Below the pieces are notes generated by a model, which saw only the letters and a list, made by a program, of their open reading frames with translations, was not told where the DNA came from and did not search any database. Positions 1 through 9,420 of a DNA stretch of 64,000 bases are shown here, in pieces. The stretch comes from Bacteroidia bacterium (GTDB lineage Bacteria > Bacteroidota > Bacteroidia > Palsa-965). Location of the stretch: positions 1 to 64,000 of the forward strand of contig JALONL010000029.1 in the NCBI GenBank assembly GCA_025454955.1. Direction: 5' to 3'. Position numbers and translations under genes: made by a program. The stretch's first letter is position 1, and every line of letters begins with the position of its first letter.

Positions 1-92
1 CAATGCCCTGAGAAATAAAATTATTCACCGGGTCTGTGCGGTGATAAAACTCGAAAAAAATTATCAACCGCCATTGGTTTTGTCATAGAAAT

Positions 93-597
93 CGCGCAGT
101 TACGGGAATCAGATTTCGGCGATTGAAGGGCGGGATTTTGACCCGGAGGGATTTCGCGTATGCGATGTTAGGGTTCGCGTGGAGATGGGGTTTCGCGTGT
201 GCGAGGCGAGGATTCATGCGGGGATTCGATTTCGCGTTTGCTGCGCGATGTTTCATTCCGCGTAGCTGCGAGATGCCTCGCGCAGTTACGGGAATCAGAT
301 TTCGGCGATTGAAGGGCGGGATTTCACGGCGGTGAGATTCGCGAATGCAATGCAGTCTTTCATGTGGGGATTCGATTCCGCGTTCGAGGAGCGAGATTTC
401 ATTCCGCGTAGCTGCGCGATATTTCGCGCAGGGAATTCGATTCCCGTAGCTGCGCGAGGCATCGCGCAGTGACAGGAATCCCCCCCCCCGCGATCGAAGG
501 GCGGGAATTCCCGGTGGCGGGATTTCATGTATGCGTAAGCGATGTTTCGCGCAGGGATTCGATTCCGCGTATGCGCGATGATATTTCGCGCAGAATT
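93..597. repeat. Decayed tandem repeat, period about 185 bp, three copies
   Basis: The sequence CGCGCAGTTACGGGAATC followed by AGATTTCGGCGATTGAAGGG occurs at 93 and again, essentially unchanged, at 279. A diverged third copy begins at 463 (CGCGCAGTGACAGGAATC), so the spacing is 186 and 184 bp. Inside each unit, shorter motifs such as GGGATTCGATTCCGCG and TTTCATTCCGCGTAGCTGCG recur irregularly. The third copy contains a run of ten C (480-489). Reading frames through this stretch are low-complexity Arg/Ser/His-rich and match no protein I know, so I treat it as non-coding. It abuts the stop codon of the glycosyltransferase at 598. Confidence 0.8.
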
Positions 598-1713
598 TCA
601 CATCGATGATGTGAAAATACCTTTTATCACCTCTTCCTCCTTTTCCCAACACAATTCGGCGGCGGCGGCCAGCGCGTTTTTTTTCCACGTTTCATGCATG
701 GGCGAATGGAGCATTTGCTGAAGTGCTTCGGCAATTTTTTCGGGATCGTGTGTGGCTGTCACCTGCCCTACTCCATAGTCGTTTACAATGCGTTTTACTT
801 CGGGCAGATCGGAGGCGAGTACGGGGATGCCGGCGTGTATGTAATCGAAAATTTTGTTGGGCAGGCTGTAGCGATAATTGAGGTTGGTGTCTTTGTCGAG
901 CGTGAGACCTATGTCGGCGAGCCTTGTACGGGCACGTAGTTCGTCGGGCGGGAGTTTGCCGGTGAATATTACTTTTTCTTCGAGTTGGTGTGTTTTTACC
1001 AACTCTTTAAGTACCGGCAATACATCACCACTTCCGATAATGAGCAGTACGGCATCCTGCAAATACTGCATGGCCAGCACGGCTTCTTCGGCTCCGCGTT
1101 GTATGTTTAGTCCGGCGCCCTGCATCAGAATTATCGCTTTATCGGCAGGCAAACCGGCTTCCGTTCTTGTAAGCATTGCGGGCGGCGGTACGTTAAGGCG
1201 TGGCATGTTGCGCACTACTTTGGGGCACACGCCGTAACGCTTTTCATACCACGCGGCTATCGATTCGTTTACCGTCATTACATGCGTGAGCTTCGGGAAA
1301 ATGCGGCTTTCGAGAATTCGCCAGAGTTTTTGCTTGAACGGACGGTTTACGAGTTCGGGAACCTCGGTAAAAATTTCGTGCGTATCATACACCAACGGCT
1401 TACGGCGTAAGCGCGATACAAAACGGTTTGGCCAGAGTGTGTCTAAGTCGTTGGCCACATATACATCGGCTTTATGGCGCAGCAGAAACCATAGCAGCCG
1501 CCATTGAAAAAGTATGTAAAACCACATTCCCTTTTCGGCCATCAGTTTCATGCGGTGTGTGCGGTAGTTGCGCGGGGCAAGGGGTAAACTGCTTTTCTGC
1601 ACACGGCCCACCAGCAGCACATCATAACCCATGCCGTGCAGTGTGGTGCAGGTTTTATGCACACGCTGATCGGTAACCAGATCGTTGATGACAGATACGA
1701 CGGCTGTTTTCAT
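598..1713 (-). CDS. Glycosyltransferase, family 4-like (GT-B fold)
   Basis: A 371-residue cytoplasmic or membrane-associated sugar transferase, probably acting in surface polysaccharide or glycoconjugate synthesis. The N-terminal half has the GT4 acceptor-domain pattern: an early DQRVHK segment (about residue 16), a hydrophobic stretch with DVYVANDLDTL, and then VYDTHEIFTEVPE. The C-terminal half has the donor-nucleotide-binding pattern PNKIFDYIHAGIPVLASDLP, followed by an E-rich helix. Length is normal for the family. It is divergent from murB, with 82 bp between the two starts, and no other polysaccharide gene lies nearby. The donor and acceptor cannot be told from sequence. The 3' end runs straight into the repeat tract at 93-597. 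Confidence 0.85.
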   Translation of the reverse strand: MKTAVVSVINDLVTDQRVHKTCTTLHGMGYDVLLVGRVQKSSLPLAPRNYRTHRMKLMAEKGMWFYILFQWRLLWFLLRHKADVYVANDLDTLWPNRFVSRLRRKPLVYDTHEIFTEVPELVNRPFKQKLWRILESRIFPKLTHVMTVNESIAAWYEKRYGVCPKVVRNMPRLNVPPPAMLTRTEAGLPADKAIILMQGAGLNIQRGAEEAVLAMQYLQDAVLLIIGSGDVLPVLKELVKTHQLEEKVIFTGKLPPDELRARTRLADIGLTLDKDTNLNYRYSLPNKIFDYIHAGIPVLASDLPEVKRIVNDYGVGQVTATHDPEKIAEALQQMLHSPMHETWKKNALAAAAELCWEKEEEVIKGIFTSSM

Positions 1714-1795
1714 GAAACGTTATGAGGCCGAAAATACGCAAAACCATTTGCCCCGGCAGCGTGGCACTGCACACTTTTTCCGTTCTTTGCGGTGT

Positions 1796-2812
1796 ATGAG
1801 CTCCATTGCCGAAAACGTAAGCCTCAAACCGTTCAACACATTTGGCATGAACGTGCAGGCCCGCTGGTTTGCACAGGCCGCAGGCACCGACGATCTGCGC
1901 GAAATTTTTTCTCAGCCGCTCTGGCAGCAGCGTAACCACCTCATACTGGGTGGAGGCAGCAATATGTTGCTGACCAAAGATGTGGATGCACTTGTCGTTC
2001 ACAACCTCATCGACGGAATTTCGGTGGTGCTGGAAGACAATGACTACTGGTATGTGCGCGCCGGTGCCGGAGTAAACTGGCATCGTTTTGTGCTCGACTG
2101 TATTGCGCATGGCCGGGCGGGTGTGGAAAATCTCTCGCTCATTCCCGGCAGCGTGGGCGCGGGGCCCATGCAAAACATTGGTGCCTACGGCGTGGAACTG
2201 AAAGACGTGTTCGACTCGCTCGAAGCATTTCATATCCGCGAAGGATATGTGCGCACATTCACTGCCGACGATTGCCGCTTTGGTTACCGCGAAAGCGTTT
2301 TTAAACACGAGCTGCGCAATCAGTTTGTGATTACTTCGGTCACTTTCCGTTTGCGCAAAAAGCCCGATTTCAGCACCGGCTACGGTGCCATACAGCAACA
2401 GTTGGAAAAAATGGGCGTGCAGGAGTTAAGCATCAAAGCCATAAGCGATGCCGTAATTGCCATACGCAGCAGCAAACTCCCCGACCCTGCCGTAACCGGC
2501 AATGCCGGCAGCTTTTTCAAAAACCCTGTAGTAAGTGCTTCATTGCATCACACACTCAAAGCCCAATTTCCCGATCTGGTAAGCTATGCCTCGGGCAGCG
2601 AATACAAACTTGCGGCCGGCTGGCTTATTGAGCAATGCGGCTGGAAAGGACACCGCCGCGGCGATGCAGGCGTACATCCCTTGCAGGCATTGGTACTGGT
2701 AAATTATGGCCAGGCAACAGGGGCCGAAATTTTCGACCTCTCTTCAGAAATCCTGGCCAGTGTAAAACAAAAATTTGGCGTGGAGCTCGAACGCGAAGTG
2801 AATATTATTTAA
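1796..2812 (+). CDS. murB: UDP-N-acetylenolpyruvoylglucosamine reductase MurB
   Basis: Catalyses the NADPH- and FAD-dependent reduction of UDP-GlcNAc-enolpyruvate to UDP-N-acetylmuramate in peptidoglycan synthesis. The protein of 338 residues opens with the MurB signature NVSLKPFNTFGMNV. It then shows the FAD-binding LGGGSNML motif (about residue 52), the RAGAGVNWH segment, the LSLIPGSVGAGPMQNIGAYG signature, and the C-terminal GNAGSFFKNPVV, which holds the catalytic serine region. I chose the ATG at 1796 because the family begins just before NVSLKPFNT; an upstream in-frame ATG would add 37 non-homologous residues. A GTTCTTTG sequence six bases before this ATG resembles a Bacteroidota -7 box. 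The last 8 bp overlap the convergent gene at 2805. Confidence 0.95.
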   Translation: MSSIAENVSLKPFNTFGMNVQARWFAQAAGTDDLREIFSQPLWQQRNHLILGGGSNMLLTKDVDALVVHNLIDGISVVLEDNDYWYVRAGAGVNWHRFVLDCIAHGRAGVENLSLIPGSVGAGPMQNIGAYGVELKDVFDSLEAFHIREGYVRTFTADDCRFGYRESVFKHELRNQFVITSVTFRLRKKPDFSTGYGAIQQQLEKMGVQELSIKAISDAVIAIRSSKLPDPAVTGNAGSFFKNPVVSASLHHTLKAQFPDLVSYASGSEYKLAAGWLIEQCGWKGHRRGDAGVHPLQALVLVNYGQATGAEIFDLSSEILASVKQKFGVELEREVNII

Positions 2813-4346
2813 TGCGTTCGTATTTTTCTTTCAATACTTCGGCATAACTCTTTTGCTTCATTACACTTTCCAGCCAGGCCGAAAAGTCGAACACCAATGC
2901 CTCGTTCGGAGGTGTGGGATCATTTACCTTTTGGCTGAGTGCTGTGGCTAATTTCTTCCATTCCTCACTGTTGCGGTTCATTCCGGCTTCGGCTTCGAAG
3001 AAATCGATAAACACCAACTGCCGCTTGTCGGTAAGTTTGTGTTCGTTTATCCAGCGGCGGGTTTGCCGCAGCATGGCCGCGTAGGCCTGATCGCTTTCGT
3101 TAATGCTGCGGTAAATAATAAGCCTCAGCAGCCAGGCCGAAAGCTGCATCAGCATACGCGAGCCGGGTGGTGCATCGTTTATTATGGTGTTCAGGTAGCG
3201 CAATGCCTGCCTGTATTCGCCGGTGCCAAAACAAAAATGTGCGGCACTGAAACGAAGGTCAATGCCCAGCGCCTCTTCCTTTCCTTCGTCGAGCATCACC
3301 AATGCTTCATTCAGTTCGTCCCATTCCACACACTCGTTTTCAAACCGGCCCATCCGGGTAAGCACGGCCAGTTCCATATTGATTACGCGGATAAGCATTT
3401 TCTGTCGCAGGAAAGTGGCTTTACCCAGCTTGCCCGGCAGTTTTTCGGGCAGCGTGCGCAAACGCAGAATGGTTTCGAGCGCATCTTCATAATGGCCCGA
3501 AGCGTAGTAATCAATAAGCAGATTGTACAATGCCGACACCAGCGACCTTACCGTATCGGGCGTATGTTCGGGATAACTCTCCAGAAGTTCAACGTGGCGG
3601 GCATTATGGAGAATGGAGTTGGTGTAATTCTGATAGGCATGGGCATAAAATGCTTTGGTATAATTATACAACCGTTTGGCAGGAAGAGACAGTGCCTGAT
3701 TTTCGCTCGATAGCAATTCGTGCTTCATCAAAGCATGAAGTTTTTCTTCCGCCTCTTTTTCCTGCGGCGAACCTATTACCAGCGAACACGCGGCAGCGTG
3801 ACTCGCAGCCCAGATATAGAAACGATAATTACGGTATTGTTCAAACAAACGGCTCTCTTCATTTTCTAATTTCTCCAATGCCTCAAGAATCGGTTCGGCC
3901 GATGGGGCTGTGAGCACCAGTTCGCGTTCGGCTTCATTTACTTCGAGCAGCACGGAGAAAACGAAATTTCTTGCCGCAATCACTTTTATCTGCGCAAGCC
4001 TGCGGCGGCAATGCTCAAACATTCCGCGATTGATAAGCAGCCTGCATTCGCCCAGAAGAGTTTGTAAACGAATTTCGGTGTAGCTGCTTTCGTGGTAGCT
4101 TCTCAAATAGCGCAGGCAGATATCATACAACTGCACTTTGGCCACATCCAGATGCTTCGCCGCACCGCTGTTGCCGAGTTTGCTTTTCAGAATCTGCGGG
4201 TTGTATTCTTCGAGCAAATCGAGCGCCTTAAATAATTCGGCATGATTGGTTTCTTCTCTGAAAAGTTTGAGATGGCGCGCCACATACCGTTTTTCGGGTG
4301 CCGATAAACTTTTCACCAACTCGTAAATCAGTTTGCTTCGTTGCAT
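2805..4346 (-). CDS. Uncharacterised helical (TPR-like) protein
   Basis: A 513-residue soluble protein without signal peptide or clear membrane segment. Almost the entire sequence is predicted to be amphipathic helix with leucine/alanine/tyrosine patterns like those of TPR or other alpha-solenoid repeats, for example SALYNLLIDYYASGHYEDAL and the later RQALRYLNTI. I cannot assign a function; large solenoid proteins like this are common in Bacteroidota and are usually scaffolds. I prefer the ATG at 4346 to an upstream in-frame start, because the extra 13 residues are cysteine-rich and atypical. Its 3' end overlaps murB tail-to-tail by 8 bp. Confidence 0.7.
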   Translation of the reverse strand: MQRSKLIYELVKSLSAPEKRYVARHLKLFREETNHAELFKALDLLEEYNPQILKSKLGNSGAAKHLDVAKVQLYDICLRYLRSYHESSYTEIRLQTLLGECRLLINRGMFEHCRRRLAQIKVIAARNFVFSVLLEVNEAERELVLTAPSAEPILEALEKLENEESRLFEQYRNYRFYIWAASHAAACSLVIGSPQEKEAEEKLHALMKHELLSSENQALSLPAKRLYNYTKAFYAHAYQNYTNSILHNARHVELLESYPEHTPDTVRSLVSALYNLLIDYYASGHYEDALETILRLRTLPEKLPGKLGKATFLRQKMLIRVINMELAVLTRMGRFENECVEWDELNEALVMLDEGKEEALGIDLRFSAAHFCFGTGEYRQALRYLNTIINDAPPGSRMLMQLSAWLLRLIIYRSINESDQAYAAMLRQTRRWINEHKLTDKRQLVFIDFFEAEAGMNRNSEEWKKLATALSQKVNDPTPPNEALVFDFSAWLESVMKQKSYAEVLKEKYERIK

Positions 4347-4413
4347 ACAGGGGCTGCAATAATTAATCTTGCTCCAAATTAACAAACAATGAATTACAAT
4401 CCTTCACCCAAAC

Positions 4414-4442
4414 AAAAAGTCCTGCCGGTGGCAGGACTTTTT
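4414..4442 (-). terminator. Rho-independent terminator of the jelly-roll T9SS gene
   Basis: A perfect 13-bp stem (AAAAAGTCCTGCC with its complement) around a 3-nt loop, with the A/T tracts forming the U-run on either strand. It lies 20 bp after the stop codon of the minus-strand gene ending at 4462. Confidence 0.9.
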
Positions 4443-4461
4443 GCAGTAAAAAAACGCTCAA

Positions 4462-7400
4462 TTAATGGTTAACCACGAGGCGCTGTACGCTGCGTGTGCC
4501 ATGATAAATAAGTTCGTAAAAGTAAACTCCGTCGGGAAGTGTGCTCACGTCCACATTCCAGAACTGTGTACCGGTGGTTGCTTCGGTGGTTTCGGAAATA
4601 ATTTCCTTACCCATCACATCGCGCAGCGCCAGGGTTACCTGTCCGGCCTGAGGCACAGAGTAAGTAATGGTGGCTGTTTCCGATGCCGGGTTGGGATAGC
4701 TGCTGAGCTGAACACCGCTAAGCGTGTGCTCTTCCTGACCTACCATAATTATCAGTTCGAAATCGTCAATCGCCCAGCCGTCAACGGTGGTTGAGGTAAA
4801 TCCGTCTGACGCAAACACGAAGCGGAACTGAACCGGCAGCGGGTTGTTGCTGAGGAACGAAAGGTTGTAGCGCGACTGGAAGTAAGCCGCACCGGGGCCC
4901 GACCAGCCGGGTGTATTGGAAGCCCAGATATTGGCCTGACCATACCAGAACACACCCAGCGGGTCGTTCTGAACGCCAAGCACCTGCCAGGTTACGCCAC
5001 CATCGGCGCTGTACTGAATAAAGCCGCCATCACTTCCGAAATCGGTGGAGTACCACTGCCAGAAACGCATCTGCACACTCGAAGCCGACGAGAAGTCGAA
5101 GAACGGTGTATAGAGATATTCCATACTGTTTGACTGATACGCACCGTTGAGGTTTACCTCCCAGGCATTGGGCGCAGTGTGTGCATTGGTAATGTAGGGT
5201 GCAGCGGGTGTACCCAGTTCCCACGAGGGTGTATAGGTATTTTGCGCGGCAAAGAATGTGGAAGGCCCGTCGAAGTTATCGGAGAAGGGAACAGGGAGCA
5301 GCGGAATGCCTGTAGAGTTTTTGCAGGCACTGTCGTTGGTCAGGTCGCCGTCGTTGGGCAGCGATGTCCAGGCACAAATTGTAAACTGGCCGGTGGGCGC
5401 AGTAAACTGTGTGGTGAAGGTGAAGTTGGTGCTGGCATTGGGGGGAAGGTTACCTGTCCAGGTTTGTGTAACAGGAGTGTTTGCACCCACCTGATACGTT
5501 ACCGGAATTGAGGTAAGCGTATTGATACCCACGTTGCGCAACTGAACCTGCACGGTAGCCTGCGAGTTTGCGGCCTGCTGCGAGGCTGGCTGCAAAATGT
5601 TCATCATCATTACATCAAACGGCTGCGGTTCGTATATACGCACCTGATCGAGGAATACGCCCGAACCGTTGAGGTAATTGTCATACACTTTCGCTTCAAA
5701 ATCAATGGTAAGCGAGCTGGCAGGCAGGAACGACGAGAGATCGTAACGGTAAGAAGTGTATGGGCTGGTAGCGTTGTTGGGCTGGAAGTGCGGAGTAATC
5801 ATGTTGCCGTTCACCTTCACGCGGAAATTGGTGTATTCATTTCCGAAATTGTAAAGGAACTGGGCATCAAACTCAAGCACCAGATTATTGTATGTAGCCG
5901 TATTCACCACCAGACGCAGGTTTGAGCGGTGTTCTTCGCTCTGTGTGGGCTGCCAGATGTAGCTGGGCGAGGAGATAATGGTATCTGACCCAAAATCCCA
6001 GTTGCCAGAGAATATAGCATCCATTACCGCTCCCTGCGAACCTACATTGGCCGCCGCTGTGGAAAGGTTTACCTGTCCATACGTGCTGCCGGTTACGCAG
6101 AAATCGTTGAGGCTGGTTGCTGCTTCAAAGCCATTGAAGTAGGGTAGGTTTACCGGTGCAATGGCCAGGAAGGTGTAGGTAAGTGTATCATTCAGCAGGA
6201 AGCCGTCGTTGGTAAGTGAGGTGTAAACCGTAATGGTGTGTGTGCCTGCAGTTACGTTAAACGGTGTGGCAAAGTTGAATGTGTCTGTTTGCGAGGGAAC
6301 AATGGTGCCTGTGTACTGCTCGGTTACCGGTGTGCCGTTATCGATTACGTAAGTCACGTTCATGGGACCAACAATGTTTTGCGAGCCATCGTTGAAAATA
6401 GCTACCGACACGTTGTTTGAACCAATGGCCACGCAACCGCTTACATCGGGCACCACCACGGCATCCATTTCTGCATCCTGCGGAGAGGGAAGGCGAATCA
6501 GGAAATCATCAATAGAATAACCGTCATACTGCACCGAACCATCGGAGGTAAAGATGAATTTAAACTGCACAGGGCCTACCACGTTGTTCAGTACGCTCAG
6601 GCGGTATTCCGACTGTACCCAGCCACTGCTCTGTCCTTCCCATCCCGGCAGGTTGGAAGAGAGCAACGAGGGATAGGTGTACCAGTTAATGGCGTTCGGA
6701 TCAACCACGTTGCCCAGCAACTGCCAGGTGTTGCCGTCGGTGGTGTATTCAATGCGCACACCATCCCATGAATTTTCGGCATTATAGTTATGCCAGAAAC
6801 TCATTTTGGCATTTACCGCCTGCGAAAAATCGAACACCGGCGTAAGCAACTGCGTATTTGCACCGGGCCCGTAAGCCGAAGTGAGATTAACGTCCCATGC
6901 ATTTACACCCGAATACGCTCCGGTGGTTGCACCAAAGGCCGGTGTGCCGTACTGCCAGTTGGAGGTGCCCGAAGGTGTTTGTACCGTCCAGAGTCCGTTA
7001 TTTGTTTCAAAATTATCGAAGAACGGGAAAACGATACCGGCAAAAGCCACAAACTGCCGGCATCCCGATGTGGGTGCAGTAGCAGTATTGGCTGCGGGCG
7101 AAGCATCGAATGCGGTTACGTAATAACATACCGTATCCGAATCGCTTACTGTGGGAATGATGCCCACCCAGGTAGTGCCGGTGGTGTTGTTCATACCCAC
7201 CGCCTGCTGCGGACCGCCGTTTACGGTATAGTAAACAGTGGCGGTGTCCACGCCGGAGGCGTCGGTAATACTTGTTGTAATGGAGAAGGGCCCGAGCGAG
7301 AAAAGGTTGTTGAGGTAAATCGGGCTGATGTAGGTAATCACCGGCGGGTTAAGTTCCGACGGGGCCACCGTTACTTCGATATTATCGAGCAGCCAGCCAT

Positions 7401-7959
7401 AAGCACCGTTGGGGCCGTTGTTGTTTCCGTCGTTCAGTTTGAAACGGATCATTACGTTGGCCGCATTGCCGCAAAGGTTTGAAATATCGAAGGTTTCGTG
7501 CTGCCACCAGGTATTGCTGGGCACGGCCGCATCCTGACCCGGCTGCCAGTTGCTGTAAGAACCGGCGCAGAAACGGTTGTTGATGGTGGCAAACTGCCCT
7601 GTACCGAGGTAGTTGGCACCTACTACCGGCTGCCAGGTATTTCCGTTGTCGTTGGAAACTTCAAGGCGGGCATTGTCGAAGAACTGAATCTTACAGATCT
7701 GGTCGAAATCGAGCAAAACGAAAGAATTTCCCAGCGTACTGAACGAAATGGTAGTGAGCTTGGAAGAATCGTTTAGTGCTATCTGGTTGCGGTAACTTCT
7801 TAAACCACCGGCCTGATAGGTTGTGTTTGAACTCCAGGTAGGGTTACCTGAGGAGGTTACGGAGTCTGCTGTTTCAAAATCTTCGTGAAACACCAGTGTT
7901 TGCGCGCCTGCAGTTAATGCAGCAATCAGTCCGCAAACGAGGAGTAATGTTTTTTTCAT
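4462..7959 (-). CDS. Secreted multidomain jelly-roll adhesin with T9SS sorting domain
   Basis: An 1165-residue secreted protein beginning with a signal peptide (MKKTLLLVCGLIAALTAGAQ). Three or four MAM/choice-of-anchor-J-like jelly-roll modules are visible, each with an opening FxDNFE-type motif, a W-rich core and a closing DGxxIDDFEL motif; two end near YDGYSIDDFLI and VDGWAIDDFELI. Between them sit CARDB/Ig-like segments (for example VVPDVSGCVAIGSNNVSVAI). The last 80 or so residues form a type A T9SS sorting domain: SSYPNPASETATITYSVP, then a DxxGKEI turn, then a terminal GVYFYEL strand. The expected location is the cell surface or medium after cleavage. The ATG at 7959 is chosen because it opens the signal peptide. 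The ligand is unknown. Confidence 0.88.
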   Translation of the reverse strand: MKKTLLLVCGLIAALTAGAQTLVFHEDFETADSVTSSGNPTWSSNTTYQAGGLRSYRNQIALNDSSKLTTISFSTLGNSFVLLDFDQICKIQFFDNARLEVSNDNGNTWQPVVGANYLGTGQFATINNRFCAGSYSNWQPGQDAAVPSNTWWQHETFDISNLCGNAANVMIRFKLNDGNNNGPNGAYGWLLDNIEVTVAPSELNPPVITYISPIYLNNLFSLGPFSITTSITDASGVDTATVYYTVNGGPQQAVGMNNTTGTTWVGIIPTVSDSDTVCYYVTAFDASPAANTATAPTSGCRQFVAFAGIVFPFFDNFETNNGLWTVQTPSGTSNWQYGTPAFGATTGAYSGVNAWDVNLTSAYGPGANTQLLTPVFDFSQAVNAKMSFWHNYNAENSWDGVRIEYTTDGNTWQLLGNVVDPNAINWYTYPSLLSSNLPGWEGQSSGWVQSEYRLSVLNNVVGPVQFKFIFTSDGSVQYDGYSIDDFLIRLPSPQDAEMDAVVVPDVSGCVAIGSNNVSVAIFNDGSQNIVGPMNVTYVIDNGTPVTEQYTGTIVPSQTDTFNFATPFNVTAGTHTITVYTSLTNDGFLLNDTLTYTFLAIAPVNLPYFNGFEAATSLNDFCVTGSTYGQVNLSTAAANVGSQGAVMDAIFSGNWDFGSDTIISSPSYIWQPTQSEEHRSNLRLVVNTATYNNLVLEFDAQFLYNFGNEYTNFRVKVNGNMITPHFQPNNATSPYTSYRYDLSSFLPASSLTIDFEAKVYDNYLNGSGVFLDQVRIYEPQPFDVMMMNILQPASQQAANSQATVQVQLRNVGINTLTSIPVTYQVGANTPVTQTWTGNLPPNASTNFTFTTQFTAPTGQFTICAWTSLPNDGDLTNDSACKNSTGIPLLPVPFSDNFDGPSTFFAAQNTYTPSWELGTPAAPYITNAHTAPNAWEVNLNGAYQSNSMEYLYTPFFDFSSASSVQMRFWQWYSTDFGSDGGFIQYSADGGVTWQVLGVQNDPLGVFWYGQANIWASNTPGWSGPGAAYFQSRYNLSFLSNNPLPVQFRFVFASDGFTSTTVDGWAIDDFELIIMVGQEEHTLSGVQLSSYPNPASETATITYSVPQAGQVTLALRDVMGKEIISETTEATTGTQFWNVDVSTLPDGVYFYELIYHGTRSVQRLVVNH

Positions 7960-8158
7960 GTAGTCTGGGTATTGCCTTAACCCAAAGATAATGAAAGAAC
8001 ATATCATAAAGAAACCTCCTGCGTGTTTTATCCGTAAACCGGAAGTTCAAGCCGGATATGCAGGGTATGAAACGGGGAAATCGGGGTTAGGATAAAAAGA
8101 GGATTTACTGCCTGTTTCGAACGACTATACTCAAGAACAAGGCAATGTAAATGTAGGA

Positions 8159-8644
8159 TTATCTTGTTTCCTTAGCGATTTGCCTAATCATTAGTTCCTG
8201 CTGTGTGTAGTTTACAAGCATTTTACTCACTACCATATACAGACTGTCAGAATATATTTTGGCCATAAGCACCTGCCTTTGGGTATTGTTTATAAAGTAC
8301 AAATTATGGTTGCCTTTAAAAATTGAAGTAACCCAATTCAATTCCAACTTATGCTCCTGCGATGGCATTTCAGAAAACAAGTAAGTGCCGTTTCTTCGAT
8401 TGGTGATGGAATCTGATGTACAGTTAAAACGAATAACCTCCGGAACTGTGCAGGCTCCTGTTTTATCAAAGGAGATGGCATTATTACCAAGACAGTATTT
8501 TATATTATTCCCTTTGTAAATAAGGGTATCAATTACCCAAAGTCCGGTAATATTTCTTTTTGCAATACTTTTCTCACAGGAAAAAAAGTGAATACAGCAA
8601 GCCAGTGCAATTATGCTGATTAAACCTTTGAAATTCTTTTTCAT
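8159..8644 (-). CDS. Small lipoprotein, lipocalin-like, unknown function
   Basis: A 161-residue protein with an N-terminal signal sequence and a lipobox ending HFFSC (Cys about residue 23), so it is probably lipid-anchored in the envelope. After the cysteine comes a GLWVIDTLIYKG-type strand and an alternating-strand body with a T/N/S-rich pattern, reminiscent of the small lipocalin-like lipoproteins common in Bacteroidota (GxW near the start of the barrel). No catalytic motif is seen. It stands alone between two minus-strand genes, with a gap of about 70 bp to the next upstream coding region. The function is not known. Confidence 0.7.
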   Translation of the reverse strand: MKKNFKGLISIIALACCIHFFSCEKSIAKRNITGLWVIDTLIYKGNNIKYCLGNNAISFDKTGACTVPEVIRFNCTSDSITNRRNGTYLFSEMPSQEHKLELNWVTSIFKGNHNLYFINNTQRQVLMAKIYSDSLYMVVSKMLVNYTQQELMIRQIAKETR

Positions 8645-8711
8645 AAAACGGTTAAACAGGTGGTGTAGCAGAAAATATGAAATCCAATAATAAACAAAAA
8701 CGCCTGTAGTT

Positions 8712-9239
8712 TTACCTGGCCGGCCTCAATGCCACAAGCCACGGAGCACGGTTGAAGTAGAAACTAATACCCACACTGTGCACCGGCGTGTTAGTTTGAT
8801 TTTGCAGTGATAAGGAATATTTGCACTGTAAAATAAACATATAAGTGACACCCAATTCTAAACTCACGCTACCCTGTCCATTGAAAAACCAGTTGCCCGC
8901 CAAACCCGTTACAATTCCAAAATCTGTGGATGATACCTGTCGCATAAAATTATACCCCACACCTGCTCCCCATTGCAAATTATCTGTCCGATTATATTGC
9001 GAAAGTATATTGGTAAATATTATGTGTGTAAAGACAGGTTCGGATACTTTGGATTTTCGATAACCAGAGAGGGAATAATTGGCTCCTGCAAAGAATTCAT
9101 GAAATGGACTGAATGATCGTGTATATCCAAGTTGAAATCCGGCACCGGATAGATATGGCTCGTTTCTGGCGTAAGTAATAAGCGGCAAAAGGAGCACCGC
9201 ACTTACAAAAAACAGTTTTCGAAATACACAGGCTCTCAT
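8712..9239 (-). CDS. Putative outer-membrane beta-barrel protein
   Basis: A 175-residue protein with a signal peptide (MRACVFRKLFFVSAVLLLPL, cleaved near TYARNE). The mature part is made of alternating strands rich in aromatic and glycine residues (LSGAGFQLGYTRSFS, GVGYNFMRQ, GLAGNWFFNGQGSVSLELG) and ends with GISFYFNRAPWLVALRPAR. This pattern suggests a small 8-stranded outer-membrane barrel, although the C-terminal residue is not the classical Phe. The ATG at 9239 opens the signal peptide; an upstream in-frame start would add ten residues. There is no specific family assignment. Confidence 0.65.
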   Translation of the reverse strand: MRACVFRKLFFVSAVLLLPLITYARNEPYLSGAGFQLGYTRSFSPFHEFFAGANYSLSGYRKSKVSEPVFTHIIFTNILSQYNRTDNLQWGAGVGYNFMRQVSSTDFGIVTGLAGNWFFNGQGSVSLELGVTYMFILQCKYSLSLQNQTNTPVHSVGISFYFNRAPWLVALRPAR

Positions 9240-9348
9240 GAGATTAATTTTCAGTATCAAAGAAACCACATAATCTGCAGTAATGAAATATGCCTTACTA
9301 AAGCGATGTGTTTATGCAGTTCAATTTCAGCATCTGAACTAAAATTCA

Positions 9349-9379
9349 AAAGCCCTCCGGCAAAATGCCGGAGGGCTTT
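9349..9379 (-). terminator. Rho-independent terminator of the beta-helix T9SS gene
   Basis: A 13-bp perfect stem (AAGCCCTCCGGC core) with a 5-nt AAAAT loop and flanking T/A tracts, 41 bp after the stop of the minus-strand gene ending at 9421. Confidence 0.9.
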
Positions 9380-9420
9380 CCTGTTACAAAACGAAACAGA
9401 GTTACGGCTCTGTGGCGTTT

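Noticed and set aside
83-688. Long minus-strand frame and plus-strand frames across the first repeat tract
   Set aside because: They are read-throughs of the 185-bp repeat, giving Arg/His/Ser-rich low-complexity sequence with no start signal or homology.
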